11,948 nt of DNA from Halobacteria archaeon (lineage in GTDB: Bacteria > Pseudomonadota > Gammaproteobacteria > UBA9214): positions 1-11,948 of the forward strand of contig JABDRC010000364.1 of the NCBI GenBank assembly GCA_013041945.1. Reading direction: 5' to 3'. The notes beneath the pieces are model-generated. The model made no database searches. It saw only the letters and a program-made list of their open reading frames with translations, and was not told where the DNA came from. This document shows positions 1-5,939 of this stretch, in pieces (position 1 is the stretch's first letter; each line of letters begins with the position of its first letter). Both the position numbers and the translations under genes were made by a program.

Positions 1-604
1 CATCGATGCCCTCGATGTCGAAGGTCGGGTCGGCCTCGGCATAGCCGAGCGCCTGAGCCTCCTGCAGCACATCGTCGAAATCACGTCCCTTGTCACGCAT
101 TTCGGTCAGGATGAAATTGCCGGTGCCGTTGATAATCCCGGTCAGCCAGCGGATCTGGTTGGCGGCCAGTCCCTCGCGGATCGCCTTGATGATCGGGATG
201 CCGCCGGCGACCGCGGCCTCGAACGCCACCATCACACCCTGCTTTTGCGCGGCGGCGAAGATCTCGTTGCCGTGCAGCGCGATCAGCGCCTTGTTGGCCG
301 TCACCACATGCTTGCCGTTGGCAATGGCCTTCAGTACCAGTTCGCGCGCCGGCTCGTAACCACCGATCAGTTCCACGACAATATCGATATCGGGATTTTC
401 CACCACGCTGAAGGCATCGTCGCTGACGGCGATGTCCCCGATGCCCGGCAGATTGTCCGCGTCATACTCGCGCGCAGCGGCATGCGTGATGCGGATGCCG
501 CGTCCCGCACGCCGGGTAATTTCCTCCGCGTTGCGGTTCAGCACGTTGAAGGTACCACCGCCCACGGTACCCAGGCCCAGCAGGCCCACATTAACCGGTT
601 TCAA
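1..604 (-). CDS. hom: homoserine dehydrogenase, N-terminal 201 residues (partial at window edge)
   Basis: This enzyme reduces aspartate semialdehyde to homoserine with NAD(P)H, the branch point to threonine and methionine, in the cytoplasm. Translation from the TTG at 604-602 gives 201 residues and stays open at base 1. Visible are the Rossmann nucleotide loop GLLGLGTVGGG (residues 7-17), TANKAL (102-107), AAVAGGIPII (130-139), GIINGTGNFIL (156-166) and the substrate-site stretch LGYAEADPTFDIEGID (186-201). The family is usually about 430 residues, so a little under half is present. It begins directly with the NAD domain, so it is a stand-alone enzyme and not an aspartokinase fusion. The TTG start is chosen because an AGGAGGG ribosome site lies 8 bases upstream and no ATG or GTG in this frame precedes the nucleotide loop. 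That site overlaps the last codons of alaC, whose stop is 5 bp away, so the two are probably cotranscribed and coupled. Family assignment is very secure. Confidence 0.96.
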   Translation of the reverse strand, partial: MKPVNVGLLGLGTVGGGTFNVLNRNAEEITRRAGRGIRITHAAAREYDADNLPGIGDIAVSDDAFSVVENPDIDIVVELIGGYEPARELVLKAIANGKHVVTANKALIALHGNEIFAAAQKQGVMVAFEAAVAGGIPIIKAIREGLAANQIRWLTGIINGTGNFILTEMRDKGRDFDDVLQEAQALGYAEADPTFDIEGID

Positions 605-609
605 ATGGA

Positions 610-1815
610 TTACCCTCCTGTTTCCTGCCAGAGTTCAAGATCATGCCTGAACATGTCACGTATACAGCGGATGGCCTGGCGGGTACGGTGCGTGTTCTCG
701 ATCAGTCCGAAGCGCACATAGTCGTCGCCGTATTCGCCGAAACCGATGCCCGGGGACACCGCGACCTTGGCATCACCCAGCAGTTTCTTGGAAAATTCCA
801 GCGAGCCCATTTCACGGTACTGATCCGGGATGCGCGCCCAGACAAACATCGTCGCCTTCGGCTTTTCCACCGGCCAGCCCATGGCATTCAGGCCGTCGCA
901 CAACACGTCGCGCCGTTCCTGGTACATGTCGCGGATTTCGCGGACGCAGTCCTGCGGACCCTCCAGCGCGGTAATCGCCGCCACCTGTATCGGCGTGAAC
1001 ATGCCGTAGTCCAGGTAGGACTTGATACGCGCCAGTGCCGCGACCAGTGTCTCGTTGCCGCACATGAAACCGACGCGCCAGCCCGGCATGTTGTAGCTTT
1101 TCGACAGCGAGAAAAACTCCACCGCGACATCCATGGCACCCTCGACCTGCAGGATGGACGGCGCCTTGTAACCGTCGAACACCAGGTCGGCATAGGCCAG
1201 GTCCTGGATCACCCAGATCTCGTGCTCGCGCGCGATGGCAACGACCTTCTCGTAGAAATCGAGTTCGACGCACTGCGTGGTCGGGTTGCCGGGAAAGTTC
1301 AGCACCAGCATCTTGGGACGTGGCCACGAGTCCTTGATGGCCTTTTCCAGTTCGGCGAAAAAGTCGACGTCCGGACGCAGCGGCACGTGGCGGATATCGG
1401 CACCGGCGATCGCGAAGCCGTAGGGATGGATCGGATAGGCCGGGTTGGGCACCATGACCGCATCACCCGGCCCGCACACGGCCAGTGCCAGGTGCGCCAG
1501 CCCCTCTTTGGAACCGATGGTGACGATGGCATTGCGTTCCGGGTCAAGATCGACAGCGTAACGCCGGCCATACCAGTCACAAATGGCCTTGCGCAGTCGC
1601 GGGATGCCGCGTGACAGCGAATAGCGGTGCGTGTCGCCACGCTGTGCGGCCTCCGTCAGCTTGTCGACGATGTGCTGCGGGGTCGGCTGGTCCGGATTGC
1701 CCATGCCGAAATCGATGATGTCCTCGCCACGCGCCCGCGCCGCCGCCTTCAAGTCATTGACAATGTTGAAAACGTACGGCGGTAGCCGCTTGATGCGGGC
1801 AAAATCCTCGATCAC
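610..1815 (-). CDS. alaC: alanine aminotransferase, AlaC type (class I/II PLP enzyme)
   Basis: This is a cytoplasmic PLP-dependent aminotransferase, 401 residues, aligning along its whole length with E. coli AlaC (YfdZ), which makes alanine from pyruvate and glutamate. Diagnostic segments are RLPPYVFNI (10-18), the cofactor site with N177 (FPGNP), D205 and Y208 (QDLAYAD), the Schiff-base lysine K239 in SLSKSYNMPGWRVGF, and the substrate carboxylate arginine R368 in VRFGLIEN. The start is GTG at 1815-1813; an in-frame stop lies a few codons upstream and the conserved N-terminus begins within ten residues, so no better start exists. No good Shine-Dalgarno sequence is visible before the GTG. The gene is followed after 5 bp by hom, a pairing seen in many gammaproteobacteria. 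The related alternatives (aspartate aminotransferase, LL-DAP aminotransferase) are less likely because of the near-identical motif spacing to AlaC. Confidence 0.93.
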   Translation of the reverse strand: MIEDFARIKRLPPYVFNIVNDLKAAARARGEDIIDFGMGNPDQPTPQHIVDKLTEAAQRGDTHRYSLSRGIPRLRKAICDWYGRRYAVDLDPERNAIVTIGSKEGLAHLALAVCGPGDAVMVPNPAYPIHPYGFAIAGADIRHVPLRPDVDFFAELEKAIKDSWPRPKMLVLNFPGNPTTQCVELDFYEKVVAIAREHEIWVIQDLAYADLVFDGYKAPSILQVEGAMDVAVEFFSLSKSYNMPGWRVGFMCGNETLVAALARIKSYLDYGMFTPIQVAAITALEGPQDCVREIRDMYQERRDVLCDGLNAMGWPVEKPKATMFVWARIPDQYREMGSLEFSKKLLGDAKVAVSPGIGFGEYGDDYVRFGLIENTHRTRQAIRCIRDMFRHDLELWQETGG

Positions 1816-2055
1816 TGGGTCAACCGCTTATTTCTTTGTTTATGAAGAGATTAGAGTCGCATTCCGGAAGCGCTAACGTTACTGAAAAGCGCCGGGCGAC
1901 ACAAGGGGAAATCCGGGCCGCCAGCAGCGGACGGGCAGCGAGTGCTGGACAACGAGGCCTCGCCTGCGCACAGGTACGGCACAATACACCTTCACGGACA
2001 TGCCACGCCCGGGACGATATGCCGTTTGCCGATTGACTGTACCGGGCAGTACCTG

Positions 2056-2084
2056 TTTACCCCGTCTCCCCTGCATGCTGTAAT
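2056..2084 (+). promoter_or_regulatory. candidate extended -10 promoter for the dockerin-SGNH gene
   Basis: TTTACC (2056-2061) and TGTAAT (2079-2084) are separated by 17 bases, and the -10 is preceded by TGC, giving an extended -10 element. Transcription would begin near 2091, leaving a leader of about 67 bases before the ATG at 2158. The -35 match is only moderate, so the call is tentative. Confidence 0.4.
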
Positions 2085-2091
2085 CCATGCG

Positions 2092-2126
2092 CCGGGCTGG
2101 AGATGACTGCTCCAGCCGGGGGTTTT
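2092..2126 (+). terminator. terminator-like or 5'-leader hairpin
   Basis: GGCTGGAG (2095-2102) pairs perfectly with CTCCAGCC (2110-2117) across a 7-base loop, extended by two more pairs beyond a G-G mismatch. The right arm is followed by GGG-GG and then TTTT (2123-2126). The T run is short and set off by Gs, so termination would be inefficient. No rightward gene ends here. Because the hairpin begins at the predicted transcription start of the next gene, it could instead be a stabilising 5' stem-loop or an attenuator. Confidence 0.45.
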
Positions 2127-2157
2127 CTCACCTGATCAAACCTGCAACCTGATAAGT

Positions 2158-3330
2158 ATGAACGAGACTGGCATCAGGCTGATTGTCCTGCTGTGTATTT
2201 GCTGCCTGACCTCCCTGGCTGCAAACGCCGTTAATGATGGAGACATCAACATGGACGGTGCAGTGAGTCTTGTCGACTTGCTCTGGGGTACCCAGGCATT
2301 GCTCGGGCAGCGCACGCTGACACTTGAACAGGAACAACACGGCGATGTCGCCCCGCTTGTCACAGGCATTCCCCGGCCCGACGGCTATTTCAATCTCGGC
2401 GACCTGCTGGTCATTACCCGTCTGGTAACGGGCTTGTATGCCTTTCCTGCACCGCCTGCCAACCAGTTCAATATCGGTGACTCCATTGGCGAGGGCGAGG
2501 CGGCCAACGGAACGCTCGGCCAGGCGCACCACGAGAAGGTCTGGTCGACCGGCTATAGCGGCAGTGACAACGTGAACAGCTTGAACGAACGCTATGAAAC
2601 TATCGCGCCGCTGGATTACCATGAAAACAACGCCGGCCGTGACCCGGTATTCAACAAGGCGGTCAGTGGCTCGGACATGGCCGACTTTGTCTGGCAGGTA
2701 CAGAATATTATCGCCTCAGTCGCACAAACACCCACGGGTGACGCCGGCATGGTCACCGTATTGCTGGGGAGTAATGATGTCTGTGCGTCCAGCATGGCCG
2801 CCATGACTGATCCCGGTCTGTTCGAGTCCCAATATCGCGCCGGCCTCGATGTGCTGGCCGCCAGCCCCGTCACCCGGGATGCGCAAATTCACGTGTCGGG
2901 CATTCCCGCGATTTATTTCCTGTGGAGTGCCAAGCACAATAATTTCTGGTGCAGGGTCTTTGCCTGGCCGTTCGTGCCGTGCGAGAACCTGCTGGATAAT
3001 CCCGATAACGACTGTGCGAACAGTACGTCCAAATTCGATCCCGACAACGATTACCCGGGAGACGGCGTCAACTGCCTGCGACGGAAACAGTTTCACCGCA
3101 TCATCCGCGATACCTATAACCCGATACTGCGTGATGTACTGGATGAGTATATACAGTCAGGCGACCTGACCAATGCCGGCTTCATTGATATTTACGACGC
3201 CAGGTTCGATTCGCGGCATATCAATAGCGGCGACTGTTTCCATCCCAGCACGGATGGCCATGCACTGCTTGCAGATGCAGAGTGGTGCAGGACCGCGCTG
3301 GGCAGCATCGATCCGCAATGTCAGAACTGA
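2158..3330 (+). CDS. secreted dockerin-SGNH/GDSL hydrolase fusion
   Basis: A predicted exported ester hydrolase of 390 residues. Residues 1-24 form a Sec signal peptide (hydrophobic 8-22, probable cleavage after ANA). Residues 27-93 look like a dockerin type I module with two calcium-loop repeats. The first has D29, N31, D33, G34 and D40 followed by LLWGTQALLG. The second starts GDVAP (62-66), has a longer loop with PDG (74-76) and D82, then LLVITRLVTG. The SGNH catalytic domain follows: block I IGDSIGEG with nucleophile S109, block II glycine G171, block III LGSND with N206, and block V DCFHPS with D359 and H362. Eight cysteines in the mature protein suggest disulfides and extracytoplasmic folding. 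The substrate is unknown; carbohydrate esters, lipids and polysaccharide acetyl groups are all possible. No cohesin or carbohydrate-active enzyme is nearby. The start rests on the signal peptide; no strong ribosome site is visible. The FKBP gene follows 24 bp downstream, so they may form an operon. Confidence 0.85.
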   Translation: MNETGIRLIVLLCICCLTSLAANAVNDGDINMDGAVSLVDLLWGTQALLGQRTLTLEQEQHGDVAPLVTGIPRPDGYFNLGDLLVITRLVTGLYAFPAPPANQFNIGDSIGEGEAANGTLGQAHHEKVWSTGYSGSDNVNSLNERYETIAPLDYHENNAGRDPVFNKAVSGSDMADFVWQVQNIIASVAQTPTGDAGMVTVLLGSNDVCASSMAAMTDPGLFESQYRAGLDVLAASPVTRDAQIHVSGIPAIYFLWSAKHNNFWCRVFAWPFVPCENLLDNPDNDCANSTSKFDPDNDYPGDGVNCLRRKQFHRIIRDTYNPILRDVLDEYIQSGDLTNAGFIDIYDARFDSRHINSGDCFHPSTDGHALLADAEWCRTALGSIDPQCQN

Positions 3331-3354
3331 AGTAACAGGACACCTGGAACAGCG

Positions 3355-3795
3355 ATGAACAAACTGACCGGTACCGCAGCATTACTCATTCTCGCCGCCA
3401 TGCTGTCGGTGACAGCTATTGCTGCAGAGAACTTTATAACCGCCGGCAAGGGTGTCAGCTACCGGGACCTGGTACAGGGTACGGGGGAACGCGCGGCACC
3501 GGGTGACGTGGCAACGATACATTTCACCGGCTGGCTGGATGACCGCGGCAGGAAAGGCAGGGAGATCTACGCCACGCGCGGCCAGCGCGCACCGGTATCA
3601 TTCGTGATCGGTACGGACAGGGTCATGCAAGGCTGGAACGAAGGCGTCACCGGCATGCAAGCGGGCGGGCGACGACTGGTCAACGTGCCTGCCGGGGCTG
3701 CCTTCGGGGACAGGGGCGCACAGAATGTCGTCCCGCCGCACGCCGGGCTGATCTTCATCATTGAACTGCTGGCGCTCGAGAAGCGCCCGCAATAA
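3355..3795 (+). CDS. periplasmic FKBP-type peptidyl-prolyl cis-trans isomerase
   Basis: A 146-residue exported protein with one FKBP domain, expected to catalyse prolyl isomerisation or act as a folding chaperone in the periplasm. Residues 1-23 are a signal peptide (hydrophobic core 8-22, cleavage near AIA-A). The FKBP fold runs from about 36 to 142: VATIHFTGWL (52-61), VMQGWNEGVTGM (90-101), NVPAGAAFG (110-118) and VVPPHAGLIFIIELLAL (125-141). The core tryptophan W94 and F134 (FKBP12 F99) are kept, and F117 stands where FKBP12 has Y82. By alignment, the usual Phe-Asp pair of the active site (F36-D37 of FKBP12) is I71-Y72 here, and a 4-residue insertion precedes it, so activity or specificity may differ. 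There is no dimerisation domain, unlike FkpA. It begins 24 bp after the dockerin-hydrolase stop with a weak GGA ribosome site, suggesting cotranscription and possibly help in folding that secreted enzyme. Confidence 0.9.
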   Translation: MNKLTGTAALLILAAMLSVTAIAAENFITAGKGVSYRDLVQGTGERAAPGDVATIHFTGWLDDRGRKGREIYATRGQRAPVSFVIGTDRVMQGWNEGVTGMQAGGRRLVNVPAGAAFGDRGAQNVVPPHAGLIFIIELLALEKRPQ

Positions 3796-3841
3796 ACAAC
3801 AGTTCCGGGCCGGGCCGGCAATAACCCCTTAAAGCATCTGT

Positions 3842-3870
3842 TTTATTACGCGCCCTGCCCTGCGTATCTT
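3842..3870 (+). promoter_or_regulatory. candidate promoter for the Mth938-domain gene (possible leaderless start)
   Basis: TTTATT (3842-3847) and TATCTT (3865-3870) are 17 bases apart. A start 6-7 bases after the -10 would fall on the ATG at 3877, and no ribosome site precedes that ATG. Both hexamers are imperfect matches. Confidence 0.3.
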
Positions 3871-3876
3871 CACGCT

Positions 3877-4242
3877 ATGCGCTTTACCGAGGACAGCAAC
3901 TCCACCTTCAGTATCCAGGCCATCAGCGATGACGGCATTGTCATCGATGACCGGCGTATCACGCACAGCGTGCTGGTCTGCGCGGAGACGGTCCAGGAAT
4001 GGCCACCCGGCAGCATTCCTGACTTGACGTCGGAGCACCTGGCGCAATGCGCAGCATTGCAACCCGAGGTCGTCATCATCGGTACGGGCAAAACCCAGAT
4101 TTTTCCGTCCGGTCACTTCGCGGCCTCCCTGCAGAAGCAGGGAATCGGGGTGGAAATCATGGCGAACGACGCGGCCTGCCGGACATTCAATGTACTGCTC
4201 TCCGAAGACCGGCGCGTGGTGCTGGCACTGATGCTGGGCTGA
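3877..4242 (+). CDS. Mth938-like domain protein (DUF498 family)
   Basis: A 121-residue, single-domain cytoplasmic protein of the Mth938/DUF498 family, whose eukaryotic relative is the complex I assembly factor NDUFAF3. The bacterial role is not established. Visible family features are the internal strand pair around ISDDGIVIDDRRITHSVLV (16-34), W42 followed by PPGSIPDLT, EVVIIGTG (64-71), FPSG (75-78), and near the C-terminus GVEIMANDAACRTFNVLLSE with RRVVLALMLG at the end. The length matches that of stand-alone bacterial members. The ATG at 3877 fits the family N-terminus, but has no Shine-Dalgarno sequence. It sits 81 bp after the FKBP gene and converges on the channel gene across a terminator, so it closes the rightward gene group. 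Confidence 0.85.
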   Translation: MRFTEDSNSTFSIQAISDDGIVIDDRRITHSVLVCAETVQEWPPGSIPDLTSEHLAQCAALQPEVVIIGTGKTQIFPSGHFAASLQKQGIGVEIMANDAACRTFNVLLSEDRRVVLALMLG

Positions 4243-4284
4243 CTGTCCGCACCCGGACTCCTGGCCGGGACCCGGTTGACACGC

Positions 4285-4318
4285 AAAAAAAATGGGCCGG
4301 CTGTGCCGGCCCATCTTT
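4285..4318 (-). terminator. strong intrinsic terminator of the channel gene, possibly bidirectional
   Basis: A perfect 10-bp stem, ATGGGCCGGC (4292-4301) with GCCGGCCCAT (4305-4314), closes a 3-base loop. Read leftwards it is followed by eight Ts (the A run 4285-4292), a textbook terminator 23 bp after the channel gene stop. Read rightwards it is followed by only CTTTC (4315-4319), so it may also stop the Mth938 transcript, more weakly. Confidence 0.92.
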
Positions 4319-4340
4319 CACTGTATCTGCAGGCAGCTTG

Positions 4341-5516
4341 CTAGCTTTTGATTTTCGCGGCCCACTTGTCGGCAACGACCTTGGCCGCGTCCCTGCCGCC
4401 AAGACCGAAGGCGAGCGCGGCGGCAACCGCCACACTGCCGATGGTGAGACCAAAGGCCATGCTGACGATGTCATCGGCCAGGCCCATTGCCTTCAGACCC
4501 ATTGCCAGCACCAGACCCATAATCGCGATGCGTGCAATGTTGGCCAGACCGCTATTGCCGTGGCTGGCCAGCTTGTCGTGGGCAATGGTACTCAGCATGT
4601 TGCCCACGATCAGGATCACGCCGCCAACCAGCAGCCCGCCGCCGAACTCCAGCACCCTGCCGAATACATTGGAAATGATATCGATTCCCAGGAGATTGAC
4701 GGCAGCGGTTGCTGCAGCGACCATCGAGAAGAACATGATCGCGCCTCCGATAAGCCGGATGGGCGTGAAAGTCTCCGTAAACAGACCCTGTATGCCCATT
4801 TTCTGCGGCAGCGCGTTGATATTCACACCTTCGAGCAAACTGCTGAGGATGAATACAACGAACTTCGCGACAAAGTAGACCACCAGCAGGATGATGCCCG
4901 CGCCGATGATGTTGGGCACGGCGGCCATCAGTTTCTCGATCATTGCGGACGCCGGATCCGAGATTGCCGGAATATTGAGAACGCCCAGGGCCGACACGAC
5001 GATCGGCAGCAGGATGATTGCAAATATGAGTGCGCTGCCGAATTTCGAGATGCGGATTTCCTCGTTGCCGGTGCGTTCGGCCAGCTGCTCGTCAACCTTG
5101 CCGAGCCCGACACCAACCAGCTGGGAGACGATCTTTGCAATGACCCAGCCCGCATAGCCAATAACGCCCGCACCGATGATGTTGGGTACGGCAGCCGTGA
5201 ACTTGCTGACCATCTCCTTCAGGGGCTCCAGGACATCAGTCAGTCCGAAATGCTCCAGCACCGCCATTAGCACAAAGATGGTCAGCACTGCCTTGATCAG
5301 GGAGGCAATCGGTGATGCCAGGTCTATGACAGTGCCGTCGGACTCGGTGCGATGCAGCACCGAAACCTTCGTCAGCATTCTCTTGAACAGGCCTACTATG
5401 AGTTTGACGATAAACAGACCAATAATGAGTATCGCAAGACCGATCAATGCATGGCCAAGCGCGCCGGAGCCTGCCGGTCCCAGGACCTCGGTTAGTTTGT
5501 TGATTATATCGTTCAT
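4341..5516 (-). CDS. mechanosensitive-channel-like membrane protein with tandem conserved TM-helix repeats
   Basis: A 391-residue inner-membrane protein built from repeats of the conserved TM helix (PF05552-type) found next to MscS-like channels. The repeats are visible by eye: ALGHALIGLAILIIGLFIVK (19-38), AVPNIIGAGVIGYAGWVIAK (109-128), AVPNIIGAGIILLVVYFVAK (199-218) and FGGGLLVGGVILIVGNMLS (291-309). Each is followed by a hydrophilic linker and another hydrophobic helix (about 69-88, 160-180, 252-275, 328-346), and the protein ends with AFGLGGRDAAKVVADKW (369-385). I see no MscS beta-domain or cytoplasmic vestibule after the last helix, so it is a repeat-only member. A role in osmotic or membrane-tension response is inferred from the family. 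The ATG at 5516 has AGGGAG about 11 bases upstream. It is monocistronic, with its own promoter and terminator. Confidence 0.82.
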   Translation of the reverse strand: MNDIINKLTEVLGPAGSGALGHALIGLAILIIGLFIVKLIVGLFKRMLTKVSVLHRTESDGTVIDLASPIASLIKAVLTIFVLMAVLEHFGLTDVLEPLKEMVSKFTAAVPNIIGAGVIGYAGWVIAKIVSQLVGVGLGKVDEQLAERTGNEEIRISKFGSALIFAIILLPIVVSALGVLNIPAISDPASAMIEKLMAAVPNIIGAGIILLVVYFVAKFVVFILSSLLEGVNINALPQKMGIQGLFTETFTPIRLIGGAIMFFSMVAAATAAVNLLGIDIISNVFGRVLEFGGGLLVGGVILIVGNMLSTIAHDKLASHGNSGLANIARIAIMGLVLAMGLKAMGLADDIVSMAFGLTIGSVAVAAALAFGLGGRDAAKVVADKWAAKIKS

Positions 5517-5583
5517 GATTTACTGACTCCCTGTAAACTGGATTCTGTACGTGGTTATTCAGCTGCCACTTTAAACACATCGC

Positions 5584-5611
5584 ACCTTATATTGAATGCA
5601 TGAATTGTCAA
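5584..5611 (-). promoter_or_regulatory. sigma70-type promoter of the channel gene
   Basis: On the minus strand a perfect TTGACA (5611-5606) is followed after 16 bases by TAAGGT (5589-5584). Transcription would begin near 5577, leaving about 60 bases of leader containing the AGGGAG ribosome site before the ATG at 5516. The -10 is imperfect, but the surrounding AT-rich sequence supports the call. Confidence 0.6.
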
Positions 5612-5743
5612 GAATTGTTTCTCAAGGGTATGCGAATCATTGCATTCCATGAAATGCTCCAGACTGACACTAATAACCCGCCTTTACGATCGACACACCA
5701 TTCACGACCTTGTGCAGATCACGTATTTTATTGATACAGGCAG

Positions 5744-5758
5744 TGCTGATAATCAGCA
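5744..5758. repeat. 15-base palindrome
   Basis: TGCTGAT-A-ATCAGCA is a perfect inverted repeat with a single central base, in gene-free DNA. It has the size and symmetry of a dimeric regulator's site, but no promoter that it would obviously control is visible next to it. Confidence 0.45.
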
Positions 5759-5879
5759 GGTACGGCTTGCAGGCATCGTGACGAGGGTGCGTCTTGCGCC
5801 CCATGATCTGCGGGCTTGACTCCCGGCGCGCGCAGCGCACTGTGCGTTACCATTGATATTACCGGGCCATGGTCGGCCG

Positions 5880-5933
5880 CAGGCTTTTGAATGAAAAGCC
5901 TGGAGGTTAAACCCTGCATGCCTGATGCATGCA
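5880..5933 (-). terminator. tandem hairpins after the DUF2238 gene
   Basis: Just 7 bases past the TAA at 5940, the minus strand has a 7-bp stem, TGCATGC/GCATGCA (5915-5921 with 5927-5933), and then a 9-bp stem, CAGGCTTTT/AAAAGCCTG (5880-5888 with 5894-5902), with GGGTTTAACC-type sequence between them. Neither is followed by a real T run. They may protect the 3' end or assist termination; an efficient intrinsic terminator is not proven. Confidence 0.45.
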
Positions 5934-5939
5934 AATTCC

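Larger units (their letters stand above)
1816..2157. other. gene-free stretch between divergent alaC and the dockerin-hydrolase gene
   Basis: These 342 bases separate two divergent genes and should hold both promoters. I see no convincing protein: the longest open frames (for example 1879-2088 minus) lack a ribosome site and resemble nothing known. Leftward, a weak promoter-like pair for alaC reads TTGTGT-N17-TAACGT on the minus strand around 1875-1905. Rightward, a better candidate promoter and a terminator-like hairpin are listed separately. Confidence 0.6.
5517..5939. other. gene-free stretch upstream of the channel gene
   Basis: These 423 bases carry no credible coding frame on either strand; the short frames lack ribosome sites and family resemblance. 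Held here are the channel gene promoter (5584-5611), a 15-base palindrome (5744-5758), a GC-rich stem (GGGTGC/GCGCCC, about 5786-5802) and two hairpins just beyond the end of the DUF2238 gene. Confidence 0.6.

Noticed and set aside
643..1614. A 323-codon open frame antisense to alaC
   Set aside because: It lies entirely within the alaC coding region, has low-complexity His/Arg/Gln-rich composition and no ribosome site; alaC matches its family end to end.
1815..1830. TTGACC next to the alaC GTG as a -35 element
   Set aside because: It lies only a few bases before the start codon, so any transcript would begin inside the coding region.
1879..2088. A 69-codon minus-strand frame in the alaC upstream region
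   Set aside because: It has no ribosome site, is Arg/Gly/Val-rich, and covers the area expected to hold promoters.
4047..5270. A 407-codon open frame on the plus strand opposite the channel gene
   Set aside because: Its translation is rich in His, Gln, Asp and Arg with no hydrophobic core or family resemblance, it overlaps the Mth938 gene and the terminator, and the minus-strand protein is clearly real. It is a by-product of codon bias in GC-rich DNA.
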